Positions 7,170-15,610 of a DNA stretch of 21,151 bases are shown here, piece by piece. The position numbers were made by a program, and so were the translations under genes. Every line of letters starts with the position of its first letter. Position 1 is the stretch's first letter. The notes beneath the pieces were generated by a model that made no database searches, was not told the origin of the DNA, and was given only the letters and a program-made list of their open reading frames with translations. The DNA is from CAYTET01 sp964436975 (lineage in GTDB: Bacteria > Bacillota_I > Bacilli_A > Erysipelotrichales > Erysipelotrichaceae). Location: assembly GCA_964436975.1 (NCBI GenBank), contig CAYTET010000036.1, forward strand, positions 1 to 21,151. Direction: 5' to 3'.

Positions 7170-7178
7170 TGCTAAAAT
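7170..7178 (+). promoter_or_regulatory. Extended -10 promoter of hpt-ftsH
   Basis: TGcTAAAAT, with -10 at 7173-7178 and TG at 7170-7171. The -35 region falls inside the inverted repeat at 7139-7160 and does not match consensus. It is followed by GGAGGG (7191-7196) and the hpt ATG at 7204. Confidence 0.55.
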
Positions 7179-7203
7179 AAATGATACGCCGGAGGGCTTT
7201 GTT

Positions 7204-7743
7204 ATGCTGAGTGAAGATTTTGAAAAGATTCTGATTCCCGAGCAGGATATTTACCGGCGCTGCACCGAATTAGGCCAGCAGCTGACAGCTGATTATGCCG
7301 GCCGGGAAAACAAAGTGCTCTTCGTGGCTTTGCTGAAGGGATCTGTTCCTTTCATGGCTGAACTCATCAAGCATATCGATTTGAAGATTCACATCGACTT
7401 CATGGCCGTGTCCAGTTACAGCGGCACGGAGTCGGTAGGTGACATCCGCATTGTCAAAGATCTGGATGCCTCCGTTGTCGGCAAGGATTTGGTTATCGTT
7501 GAAGATATTGTTGATACGGGAAAAACGATTCAGGAAGTCAAACGCATGATGTATAACAAAGGCGCTCATGAAGTAAAGGTCATCACGCTTCTGGATAAGC
7601 CGTCACGGCGTTTGGTCGATGAGAAAGCCGACTATGTCGGATTTACCATTCCTAATGAATTTGTGGTCGGGTTTGGGCTGGATTATAATCAGGATTACCG
7701 TAATCTTCCCTACGTCGGTGTTTTAAAGAAAGAATTATACTGA
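7204..7743 (+). CDS. hpt: Hypoxanthine (guanine) phosphoribosyltransferase
   Basis: 179 residues, usual length. It salvages hypoxanthine and guanine by adding ribose-5-phosphate from PRPP to give IMP or GMP. The PRPP-binding motif VIVEDIVDTGKT carries the paired acidic residues Glu100-Asp101; LLKGSVPFMAEL (about residues 43-54) is the N-terminal PPi-binding loop, and the C-terminal part has VGFTIPNEFVVGFGLDY, the base-specificity and hood region. GGAGGG lies 7 bases before the ATG. ftsH starts 19 bases after the stop, so both are probably on one transcript, the gene order known from Bacillus. Confidence 0.96.
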   Translation: MLSEDFEKILIPEQDIYRRCTELGQQLTADYAGRENKVLFVALLKGSVPFMAELIKHIDLKIHIDFMAVSSYSGTESVGDIRIVKDLDASVVGKDLVIVEDIVDTGKTIQEVKRMMYNKGAHEVKVITLLDKPSRRLVDEKADYVGFTIPNEFVVGFGLDYNQDYRNLPYVGVLKKELY

Positions 7744-7762
7744 GACAGGAGCGTGGTTTGTT

Positions 7763-9655
7763 TTGAATAATAAAAATGAAAAGAGCCGCTGGCTGAATCT
7801 GCTGCCGTATCTGGTAGCCATCATTCTGGTTTCAAGTCTGTACGGACTGACCCGGCTGTCGTCAACCAAGACGCTGACCTACGGCCAGCTCAATACGCTA
7901 TTGGACAGCCAGCAGATTACTTCCGTCAAGCTGTCAATGAATACAACCGTCATTGATATTTCCGGCACGTATGTTGATAACGGCCAGGAAGTAAGTTTTG
8001 TGGCGGCCATCCCCAACACCCAGGCCCAGAATGACGGGCTGCTGGAGAAACTTCAAAACCGGGTGACTGACGGCAACATTACCGTCACCAATCCGTATGG
8101 GACTAATTACCTGACTGAATTTCTGACCAATGTGCTGCCGCTGATTCTTATCTGTGTCTTCGGCTTCTTCCTGCTGTCACGGATGAACAGCGGTTCCAAC
8201 AACAAGGCTTTTGAATTCAGCAAGTCAAGAGCCCGGCTGGAAAGCAATATTAAAGTCCGCTTTGCGGATGTGGCCGGCTGTGAAGAAGAAAAAGAAGAAA
8301 TGGCCGAGATCATCGACTATCTCAAGAATCCGAAAAAATTCGCCAAGATGGGAGCCCGCATTCCCAAGGGCATTCTGATGGTAGGCAATCCCGGTACCGG
8401 CAAGACACTGCTGGCCAAGGCCGTAGCCGGTGAAGCAGATGTGCCTTTCTATTCCATTTCCGGTTCGGACTTTGTGGAAATGTTTGTCGGCGTCGGCGCC
8501 AGCCGGGTCCGTGATATGTTCCGCAAGGCCGCCCAGACCGCACCCTGCATGATTTTTATTGATGAAATTGATGCCGTTGGCCGCCAGCGCGGAGCTGGTT
8601 TAGGCGGCGGCAATGATGAAAGAGAGCAGACTTTAAACCAGCTGCTGGTTGAGATGGACGGCATCGGGGAGAATACCGGTGTGGTCATCATCGCCGCCAC
8701 CAACCGGCCGGACGTTTTGGATCCGGCGCTGCTCAGACCGGGCCGTTTTGACAGACAGGTTACCATTTCGCTGCCGGACAAAGCCGGCCGCCAGGCGATT
8801 CTGGAAGTCCATGCCCGCAACAAGATACTGGATAAGGATATTGACTTAGGCGCACTGGCCGCCCGCACTCCGGGCTTTTCCGGCGCTGATCTGGAAAACG
8901 TTCTGAACGAAGGAGCCATTCTGGCTGTCCGGGCCAACCGCGATAAGATCACTATGGCTGATCTGGATGAAGCCATTGACCGGGTCATGGCCGGACCGGC
9001 CAAGAAGTCCCGCAAGTACAGCCCCAAGGAAAAGCACATGGTAGCGGTTCATGAAGCCGGCCATGCGACTATCGGCCTGTTTTTGCCGGATGCTGAAATT
9101 GTGCAGAAAGTCACCATCATTCCCCGCGGCGTTGCCGGCGGCTACAATCTGATGACTCCCAAGGAAGAGACGATGCTGTCCACCAAGAGCCAGCTGCTGT
9201 CGATGATTACCGGCTTATTAGGCGGCCGGGTCTCGGAAGAGCTGATCTTAGGCGAGATGAGCACCGGTGCTTCCAATGATATTGAACAGGCCACCAAGAT
9301 TGCCAAGGCCATGGTTACAACTTACGGCATGAGCGATCTGGGCCCGATTCAGTATTCCAAGGATTCTGACAGTGTCTTTTTAGGACGTGATTATACAGCT
9401 TCGAAGGCCAATTCGGACCAGGTCAATTTTGAAATTGACGAGCAGGTCCGCAAGATCATCGATGAGAGCTACAAACTGGCTGCCAAGGTCATCAATGCCC
9501 ACCGCGATGTTCTGAATAAGATAGTTTCTGATCTGGTTGACAAGGAAACCCTGACCAAGGAAGATCTGGAGGAAATTGTCAAAACGACCAAGCAGATTGA
9601 AACAAAGGCCAAACGGAAGACGACAAAGAAGAAAGCGGCCCCGCAGGCTGCCTGA
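7763..9655 (+). CDS. ftsH: ATP-dependent zinc metalloprotease FtsH
   Basis: 630 residues, starting at a TTG; no ATG or GTG lies in frame between it and the hpt stop, and AGGAG (7747-7751) is 11 bases upstream. It is a membrane-anchored AAA+ protease that degrades misfolded membrane proteins and short-lived regulators. Order of parts: TM helix about 11-31, external domain, TM helix about 120-141, AAA module with P-loop GNPGTGKT (208-215; most FtsH have GPPGTGKT), pore loop FVEMFVG, Walker B IFIDEID (Asp267/Glu268), second region of homology RPGRFDRQ, then the M41 protease with HEAGH (430-434) and the third zinc ligand Asp506. The C-terminal ~35 residues are Lys-rich. Confidence 0.97.
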   Translation: MNNKNEKSRWLNLLPYLVAIILVSSLYGLTRLSSTKTLTYGQLNTLLDSQQITSVKLSMNTTVIDISGTYVDNGQEVSFVAAIPNTQAQNDGLLEKLQNRVTDGNITVTNPYGTNYLTEFLTNVLPLILICVFGFFLLSRMNSGSNNKAFEFSKSRARLESNIKVRFADVAGCEEEKEEMAEIIDYLKNPKKFAKMGARIPKGILMVGNPGTGKTLLAKAVAGEADVPFYSISGSDFVEMFVGVGASRVRDMFRKAAQTAPCMIFIDEIDAVGRQRGAGLGGGNDEREQTLNQLLVEMDGIGENTGVVIIAATNRPDVLDPALLRPGRFDRQVTISLPDKAGRQAILEVHARNKILDKDIDLGALAARTPGFSGADLENVLNEGAILAVRANRDKITMADLDEAIDRVMAGPAKKSRKYSPKEKHMVAVHEAGHATIGLFLPDAEIVQKVTIIPRGVAGGYNLMTPKEETMLSTKSQLLSMITGLLGGRVSEELILGEMSTGASNDIEQATKIAKAMVTTYGMSDLGPIQYSKDSDSVFLGRDYTASKANSDQVNFEIDEQVRKIIDESYKLAAKVINAHRDVLNKIVSDLVDKETLTKEDLEEIVKTTKQIETKAKRKTTKKKAAPQAA

Positions 9656-9666
9656 ATAAAGAAGTG

Positions 9667-9692
9667 ACAGCACGCGGCAGCGTGCTGTTTTT
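9667..9692 (+). terminator. Intrinsic terminator after ftsH
   Basis: A perfect 9-bp stem, ACAGCACGC (9667-9675) with GCGTGCTGT (9680-9688), 4-base loop GGCA, and T-run 9688-9692. It lies 11 bases past the ftsH stop and just before the hslO ribosome-binding site. Because hslO begins only 15 bases later and no promoter is obvious between them, hslO expression must depend on read-through or on a promoter inside ftsH. Confidence 0.88.
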
Positions 9693-9707
9693 AAAGACGG
9701 AGGACCT

Positions 9708-10592
9708 ATGGATACATTAAGCCGGGGAATGGTTTTAAATGACTTGGTGCTGGTTATGGCTGCTGATGTTACAGAGACGGTGCAGGATGCCGCTAAACGG
9801 CACGATCTGTGGCCGACATCGGCGGCGGCTTTAGGCCGCTGTCTGGCCGTCGGCAGCCTGATGGGCAGCCTGCTGAAAGATGAAAAGGAAAAGATTGAAA
9901 TCCAGATAAAAGGGGACGGGCCGCTGGGCGCCATTATCGTTGACGGCTACAGTGACGGCCATGTCCGCGGCTATGTCGACAATCCCCACATCTATATGCA
10001 GAAGCCGGATAATCCGCAGAAGCTGGATGTTGGAAAAGCGGTCGGGGCCAATGGCTATCTGCGGGTAATGCGCGACATGGGCTTGAAAGAACCCTTTACC
10101 GGGCAGGTAGTGCTGCGCAGCGGCGAACTGGGGGATGACTTTGCCTACTACTATGCCGTCAGTGAACAGACGCCTTCCGTGGTCAGTCTGGGTGTGCTGA
10201 TTGATACTGACTGCTCCGTCAAAGCGGCCGGCGGTCTGATTATCCAGATTATGCCGGGAGCCGATGATGCGGTAATTGATGCTGTTGAAGCCGTCAGCAA
10301 AAAACTGCCGCCTATTTCCCAAACGCTGGCGGCCGACCATAATCCGGAAAATCTGATCCGCGGTCTGTTTGCCGAATACAAGCCGCTGCTGACCCTGCAT
10401 CCTGAATTCCGCTGCGAATGCAGCAAGGAAAAATTCGGTGATGTCCTAGCCACGCTGCAGCCGGCCGACATCCAGGATATGATTGAAAAAGATGACGGCT
10501 GTGAAACCATCTGCCATTTCTGCAATGCCCATTATCGGTTTACAGCGGGGGAATTGACGGATATTCTGCAGCAGAGCCGGCAAAAGGATTGA
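9708..10592 (+). CDS. hslO: Hsp33 redox-regulated molecular chaperone
   Basis: 294 residues, normal for Hsp33, a cytosolic holdase switched on by oxidation. The C-terminal redox switch has the four zinc-binding cysteines in order: Cys236-x-Cys238 (RCECS) and Cys269-x2-Cys272 (CHFC). The N-terminal domain shows the family segments QIKGDGPLGAIIVDG, GYVDNP and TGQVVLRSGELGDDFAYYY. GGAGGA (9699-9704) is the ribosome-binding site, rather close to the ATG. The place after ftsH is as in many Bacillota; coaX, which sits between them in Bacillus, is absent here. Confidence 0.96.
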   Translation: MDTLSRGMVLNDLVLVMAADVTETVQDAAKRHDLWPTSAAALGRCLAVGSLMGSLLKDEKEKIEIQIKGDGPLGAIIVDGYSDGHVRGYVDNPHIYMQKPDNPQKLDVGKAVGANGYLRVMRDMGLKEPFTGQVVLRSGELGDDFAYYYAVSEQTPSVVSLGVLIDTDCSVKAAGGLIIQIMPGADDAVIDAVEAVSKKLPPISQTLAADHNPENLIRGLFAEYKPLLTLHPEFRCECSKEKFGDVLATLQPADIQDMIEKDDGCETICHFCNAHYRFTAGELTDILQQSRQKD

Positions 10593-10618
10593 AAACATTA
10601 TCTTTATAAACCGGTTTC

Positions 10619-10627
10619 TGCTATAAT
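10619..10627 (+). promoter_or_regulatory. Extended -10 promoter of yajC
   Basis: TGcTATAAT with -10 at 10622-10627 and TG at 10619-10620. The -35 position (around 10598-10604) is poor. It lies 27 bases after the hslO stop and 30 bases before the yajC ATG. Confidence 0.65.
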
Positions 10628-10656
10628 CATCTCAATGAAATAAGGAGAGTTTAACT

Positions 10657-11043
10657 ATGAAATGGAGTTTAATCGTTCTCATTCTTCTGATGGCAGCTTA
10701 CATCGGGTTCTTCTATTTTACAAACAAGAAGCGGCAGAAGGAATTTACGGATTTCCAGACCGCCCTGAAGCCGGGTCAGCGGGTTTATCTCAATGACGGC
10801 ATCTATGGCAACATTATCAGTCTGTCGGATGTTACCTGCGAACTGGAAATTGCCGATGGTGTTATCATCACCGTCAACCGTTCGGTTATTGCCGGGGTTG
10901 ACAAGCCCAAAGATGTTGTCGTTCCCGAAGAGCCGGCCGCACCGATCGAAGAGCCGTCATTCAATGACGAAGTCGAAACGAAGATAGAAAAAGCCGGCAC
11001 CTCTGCTAAAAAGGCTGCCAAAAAGAGTACCAAGAAGAAATAA
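10657..11043 (+). CDS. yajC: Preprotein translocase subunit YajC
   Basis: 128 residues. A single N-terminal TM helix (about 3-22) is followed by KKRQKEFTDFQTALKPGQRV and the small beta domain GIYGNIISLSDVTCELEIADGV up to NRSVIAGV, which is the YajC pattern; YajC associates with SecDF at the translocon. The C-terminal 40 residues are an acidic/proline then Lys/Ala-rich tail without family significance. AAGGAGA (10642-10648) lies 8 bases before the ATG. No secDF or tgt lies nearby, unlike in many bacteria. Confidence 0.9.
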   Translation: MKWSLIVLILLMAAYIGFFYFTNKKRQKEFTDFQTALKPGQRVYLNDGIYGNIISLSDVTCELEIADGVIITVNRSVIAGVDKPKDVVVPEEPAAPIEEPSFNDEVETKIEKAGTSAKKAAKKSTKKK

Positions 11044-11053
11044 GCAAGGATGT

Positions 11054-11087
11054 CAATGACCGCTGTTAAGGCGGTCATTGTTGTTTA
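11054..11087 (+). terminator. Terminator-like hairpin after yajC
   Basis: A perfect 10-bp stem (11054-11063 with 11071-11080, CAATGACCGC/GCGGTCATTG) and a 7-base loop, followed by TTGTTTA rather than a pure T-run. It starts 10 bases after the yajC stop. Confidence 0.75.
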
Positions 11088-11122
11088 TAGGGACGCAGAT
11101 GAGATAAGATAATATATGCAAC

Positions 11123-11173
11123 AAAGCCGGCCGGCCCAGCGTATACATGACGATGGTGCCATGATCCGGCTTT
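11123..11173 (+). repeat. Long-range inverted repeat in the dus leader
   Basis: AAAGCCGG (11123-11130) and CCGGCTTT (11166-11173) are perfect complements 35 bases apart; a GCCGGCCGGC palindrome overlaps the left arm (11126-11135). The right arm ends 3 bases before the first possible dus ATG. It might fold in the leader RNA; the role is unknown. No convincing promoter is seen in 11088-11176, only weak TAAGAT/GATAAT candidates at 11105-11113. Confidence 0.35.
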
Positions 11174-11176
11174 CAG

Positions 11177-12208
11177 ATGGTAAGGAAAATGAAAGACACC
11201 AGTTGGAATATCGGCTCAGTTAAACTGGCCAATCATATAATCGTCGGCCCTCTGGCCGGAATCAGCAACCGCAGTTTCCGCCTGATCGCCCGCCGGTTTG
11301 AAGCCGGGCTTGTTTATACCGAGATGACTTCGGATAAAGGCTTATGGTATGGCAGCAAGAAGACAGCGGCAATGACGGTCATCCAGGATGATGAACGGCC
11401 GGTCAGTCTGCAGCTGTTCGGCCGCAATGCCGACACCCTGACCGCTGCCGCCAAATATGTTGATGCTGAAAGCGGCTGTGATATCATCGATATCAACATG
11501 GGCTGTCCGGTGCCTAAGGTTGTCAAATCCAACGGCGGCAGCGCCCTGATGCTGCAGCCCGAATATGCCTATGAACTGATCAGGTCAGTCGTGGCAGCCG
11601 TCACTAAGCCGGTCACCGTTAAAATCCGGTCCGGCTGGGACCAGCAGCATATCAACGCTGTTGAAGTGGCCCGGCTGATGGAAAAGGCCGGCGTCAGCGC
11701 CATTGCCGTTCATCCCCGGACCCGCGCCCAGTTTTACAGCGGCCAGGCCGACTGGGATCTGATCAGGCAGGTCAAGCAGGCCGTCAGCATTCCGGTCATC
11801 GGCAACGGTGACATCAATTCGGTTGCTGACATGATTGCCATGAAAGAGCAGACCGGCTGCGACGCGTTTATGGTCGCCCGGGGCTGTCTGGGCAATCCGT
11901 GGCTGATCCGGCAGCTGGTCACTTATGAGCAGCAGGGCATTATTCTGGAAGCGCCGTCGGTTGACCAGCGGTTTGACCAGGCTCTGCAGCATGCCGGTGA
12001 ACTGATCAGCCTGAAAGGCGAGATCAACGGCATTAAAGAGATGCGGGGTCATGCCTGCTGGTATCTGGCCGGTCTGCCCAAAAGCAACCGGGTCAAGGCC
12101 AAATTCAATGACATGACAACGTATCAGCAGTTTGAAACCATCCTGCAGCAGTACCGGCAGGCCATGGCCACAAATGATTACAGCTGGTTTGAAAAAACCG
12201 ACTGTTAA
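11177..12208 (+). CDS. dusB: tRNA-dihydrouridine synthase, DusB-like
   Basis: 343 residues from the ATG at 11177; the ATG at 11189 (MKDTSW) is equally possible, as neither has a well-spaced ribosome-binding site (AAGGA at 11182-11186 is too close to 11189). Dus enzymes use FMN and NADPH to reduce uridines in the tRNA D-loop. Visible features: VGPLAGISNRSFR at the beginning of a TIM barrel, INMGCPVPKV with the catalytic Cys110, VKIRSGWD, AVHPRTRAQFYSGQADW, and NGDI/ARGCLGNPW for FMN phosphate binding; the C-terminal helical domain has KEMRGHACWYLAGLP. The next gene begins 24 bases later without a terminator between. Confidence 0.93.
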   Translation: MVRKMKDTSWNIGSVKLANHIIVGPLAGISNRSFRLIARRFEAGLVYTEMTSDKGLWYGSKKTAAMTVIQDDERPVSLQLFGRNADTLTAAAKYVDAESGCDIIDINMGCPVPKVVKSNGGSALMLQPEYAYELIRSVVAAVTKPVTVKIRSGWDQQHINAVEVARLMEKAGVSAIAVHPRTRAQFYSGQADWDLIRQVKQAVSIPVIGNGDINSVADMIAMKEQTGCDAFMVARGCLGNPWLIRQLVTYEQQGIILEAPSVDQRFDQALQHAGELISLKGEINGIKEMRGHACWYLAGLPKSNRVKAKFNDMTTYQQFETILQQYRQAMATNDYSWFEKTDC

Positions 12209-12232
12209 TTATATTAATGAGGGAGGAAATAT

Positions 12233-15200
12233 ATGCTTCGCAAAACAGGAGCTGTTCTACTGACAGCGGCACTGTTTATCGGACTGCTTGTCAGTCCGGT
12301 CAGTGCTGTTGACAACAGCATTCAGATTCTTAATGCCCAACAGCAGATCTCCAATAACGGACCGGCGCTTTCCGTTGATTATAACGGAACGCCGGCTTTA
12401 GTGTTCTATGGAGAAAACGGTATTGAGATAACCGGCACCAATCTGCAGGTGCATCTTGATACCAGCTTTACCGTAGCCAAACTGGCTGCGGTGAGTGATA
12501 TCAATAACGACGGTATCGTTGATTTTATGGCTTATGAAGAGTCGGGTGACTATGCCGCCCAGCTCTTTGTGCTCAGCGGCGCCGACGGAACGGTCATTTC
12601 ATCATGCCGCCTGGTTAGGACCGGCTACGATGACGAACTGGGTCTGACGGATAAAAACGCCACGATCCGCCTGCTGGATGATTACGGCAGCGGCACCGGC
12701 CTGGTGGTTTATGACTATCATGTCATGCTGGTCAGTCTGGCCGATGCGGCCGTGGCCATGGATTATGTGGCAGCGGACAATATCTGGGATGCTGTCAAGG
12801 TCAGCGATGTCAACGGCGACGGCATGGATGATATTGCCATTACCGTGCAGACCGGCGATGTTGCGGTGATCAGTGCCGCTGACGGCACAGTTCTGCAGAC
12901 TTACCATCTGGCCGCCAATCTGGAAATCAGTGTAGACTGGGGTGTTGTTTACAGCACATCGGCCCAGCTTTCCATGTGGGATCTGCAATGGCTGGACGGC
13001 TCTCTGTATGCCACCAGCGAAGACGGCCATCTTTACATTATTGATTTAACCAGTCAGCTGTACAGCGATATTGATCTGGGCGTCATTTCACATGAAACCA
13101 TGACGACCATCATCGGCAACACCCAGCTGAACTATGAAAGCAGCGGTCTGGTTTATATCCAGACCGGCCTGCAGCAGACGCAGTTCTTCGGCTACCGGAT
13201 TGCCGATGTCACAGCCGATTACATTCTGATCAGCTGCTACATGATGGATACTGATCTGGCAACGACCAACACCTACAGCGAATACCCCGTCTCAATGGCT
13301 GTGGTCAGCCGGGCTGATAATTCCGTCACCGGTTTAATTGCGGTGGCGGATAATATTGCGGCCTTCATGCAGCCGTGTCTGGGCGTTTATAACGGCCAGG
13401 CTGTTGTAGCCATCATCTCCAGTCAGGTCCAGGGCAGTCAGCACTGGATGCTTTATGATGTCAATGGCAATGTGGTGCTGCAGAAGGATGTCGCTGTCGG
13501 CGCGGCCGCCAGTGATGTGGCATATAAACTCAGCGCTGTGGATAATGGCTTCCGGGTTGAAATGTACAATGCCGGCTGCTATACCATTTCATCGGATCTC
13601 AAAAAGGTCACATACCTCTACAACAACGTTTCCGCCCAGCTGATGACAACGGTCTCTGACGGCGTCATTGTCAAATACCTGAATAACGGCGCCACCGTGC
13701 GGCTGGCCAAGCTGGCCTCCGATTTAACCACAGTCGTCTGGGAATACAATGCCACCGCTGACTTTACCAATAAGGGCATGGAATTTGTCAGCACGGATTA
13801 TGATTACAACGGTGACGGAGTAGCTGATGTGCTGGCCATCGTCAACAAGTATAAAGATGAGGATACGGTAACGGCCAGTTACTTTATTATCATCAACGGC
13901 AAAGACGGCAGCATCATCCGCAACAGCCCGGTGGTAACCGGCACCGACAGCAAGAAGAATAAAATCTATCTGGTGGCCTCCAAGCTTTCCGTTGTCAAAG
14001 ATCTTGACGGCGACAGCAAGAAGGAACTGGGTGCGGACGAATCAATTATCGGAAGCAAGAAAAACAAGGTCATCGGCTCATTGGGCGGAGCGCCCTATGT
14101 TGACGGAACCCTGCTTGATATCGGCGACGCCAACGGCGACGGCATTGCGGATTACGTGGCCGTCACGGCCAAAGCCGCCCGCCTTTACACCTCCAAACTG
14201 GCTTACAGCTACGGCTATGCTTCGGTCAGCTACCAGAAGACAGGCACGGCCATCAGTCTTGACAAGGCTACCCTGCCGATGCAGTATGCCACTGTCTTTG
14301 GCGATATCACCAATGACGGCGTCAAGGAACTGGTCTTTATTGATTACAACAGCGCCGGCAGCCAGGTCTACCGGGTTGTCAACGGCAAGACTTTGGCCAC
14401 CATGTATTATCTGATGGCCGACGGCGTTACCGACTCGGGAGAAGCCTTTATGGTTCTGCCCAACGACATTAACGGCGACGGCTTCAATGAAATATATGCC
14501 GTGATGAACTGGGGCGCCGGTTACCTGCTGGACGGTAAGACCGGCGAAATCCTCAAGTCGTTTAACGACGACCAGCAGGGCGGCATCATTATTGACGGCG
14601 GCATCAGTCTGATGTCATCGTCCGTCAAGGCCAATGCCAAGCTGGACTACATCGTGCCGTTTACCCTTTATGAAGACAGCATCGGCTTTGTGGTCGGCAG
14701 CGACTACAATCAGGACGGCCTGAATGATCTGGTCAAGATCACCAGCTCGGTCGACCAGCAGAACTGGGCAACCAATATCTATCTGGAGATCTTTGATGCC
14801 AAGACGATGGAGTCCATCAAAAAGATTCTGCTGGGCGTCAACGATTACAATATGCTGTATGCCTCTTTGGCCAATGTGGTCGGCAGTGACCGCTATCTGA
14901 TCATCACCGACAGCGAGAAGACCAAGCTGATCGACTCGCAGACCGAGGAGATCATTGCGACTTTTAACAAGCCCTTCAAGCAGAGCTTCTACATCAGCGA
15001 GCAGGATATGCTGGCCGCTCTGGAAAACGGAACCCTGTACAAGCTGAGCTACCAGCGCTCCTTTACGGCCAATGTCTCGATCAACGGATCTGATTATCAG
15101 CCGCTGACCGGCGGCAGCGATCTGACCGCTTCCCAGACTATGACCGGCAATAAGCTGTACCTTAACTGGACAGCGCTGCAGCAGTACAGCGTCATGACGG

Positions 15201-15610
15201 TCAAGGATAACGGCAACAAGGTTTACCAGGGTGAAGGCAGCGAACTGGTGCTGCCATTAGTTGAAGGAACCCACACCATTGAGATGAGCATGGATGACGG
15301 ACAGGGCAAAACCTCAACGGTTACCTTTACTTTGACCGTAGAGCATCAGTCCTCCAATGCCGGAATCATTCTGGCCGGGGCGGCGGCTGTCATTCTGGTC
15401 GCGGCGGTCTGGCTGAGCATCAACCGCAAAGTCAGCCTGCGCAAGAAAGCGGGGGCCGATGCCTCCGAACTGAAGCGCAGCCGTCAGCAGGATAAGGAGA
15501 AAAAGAAGGAAAAGAAAGAAAAGAAGGAAAAGAAAACGGCCCAGCCGGCAGCAGCCGCCTCAGGCGACAGCCCGGCCTATCCGGTCGAAGGAAAGGAGGC
15601 GGGAAAATGA
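12233..15610 (+). CDS. Large secreted, membrane-anchored FG-GAP/beta-propeller repeat protein
   Basis: 1125 residues; GGGAGGA upstream at 12221-12227 fixes the start. Residues 1-25 are a signal peptide with a VSA cleavage site. The exterior part carries at least eight Ca-binding DxNxDGxxD/E-type loops, at residues 89, 192, 524, 590 (degenerate), 632, 691, 745 and 824, as in FG-GAP/VCBS propellers, plus propeller-type 'DGTVI', 'DGKTGEIL' turns. A final Ig-like module (about 960-1040) precedes one TM helix (about 1043-1063) and a cytoplasmic tail with a Lys/Glu repeat (KKEKKEKKEKK type). The stop overlaps the next start (ATGA), so it is coupled to the ABC genes. It may be a receptor, assembly platform or sensor of the exporter; the function is not known. 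Confidence 0.85.
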   Translation: MLRKTGAVLLTAALFIGLLVSPVSAVDNSIQILNAQQQISNNGPALSVDYNGTPALVFYGENGIEITGTNLQVHLDTSFTVAKLAAVSDINNDGIVDFMAYEESGDYAAQLFVLSGADGTVISSCRLVRTGYDDELGLTDKNATIRLLDDYGSGTGLVVYDYHVMLVSLADAAVAMDYVAADNIWDAVKVSDVNGDGMDDIAITVQTGDVAVISAADGTVLQTYHLAANLEISVDWGVVYSTSAQLSMWDLQWLDGSLYATSEDGHLYIIDLTSQLYSDIDLGVISHETMTTIIGNTQLNYESSGLVYIQTGLQQTQFFGYRIADVTADYILISCYMMDTDLATTNTYSEYPVSMAVVSRADNSVTGLIAVADNIAAFMQPCLGVYNGQAVVAIISSQVQGSQHWMLYDVNGNVVLQKDVAVGAAASDVAYKLSAVDNGFRVEMYNAGCYTISSDLKKVTYLYNNVSAQLMTTVSDGVIVKYLNNGATVRLAKLASDLTTVVWEYNATADFTNKGMEFVSTDYDYNGDGVADVLAIVNKYKDEDTVTASYFIIINGKDGSIIRNSPVVTGTDSKKNKIYLVASKLSVVKDLDGDSKKELGADESIIGSKKNKVIGSLGGAPYVDGTLLDIGDANGDGIADYVAVTAKAARLYTSKLAYSYGYASVSYQKTGTAISLDKATLPMQYATVFGDITNDGVKELVFIDYNSAGSQVYRVVNGKTLATMYYLMADGVTDSGEAFMVLPNDINGDGFNEIYAVMNWGAGYLLDGKTGEILKSFNDDQQGGIIIDGGISLMSSSVKANAKLDYIVPFTLYEDSIGFVVGSDYNQDGLNDLVKITSSVDQQNWATNIYLEIFDAKTMESIKKILLGVNDYNMLYASLANVVGSDRYLIITDSEKTKLIDSQTEEIIATFNKPFKQSFYISEQDMLAALENGTLYKLSYQRSFTANVSINGSDYQPLTGGSDLTASQTMTGNKLYLNWTALQQYSVMTVKDNGNKVYQGEGSELVLPLVEGTHTIEMSMDDGQGKTSTVTFTLTVEHQSSNAGIILAGAAAVILVAAVWLSINRKVSLRKKAGADASELKRSRQQDKEKKKEKKEKKEKKTAQPAAAASGDSPAYPVEGKEAGK

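Noticed and set aside
8449..9039. 196-residue Ser/Arg-rich minus-strand ORF opposite ftsH
   Set aside because: Low-complexity antisense translation of the conserved AAA region; not a gene.
11147..11164. Five-codon ORF in the dus leader as a real leader peptide gene
   Set aside because: No ribosome-binding site and no special codon content; kept only as a note within the leader finding.
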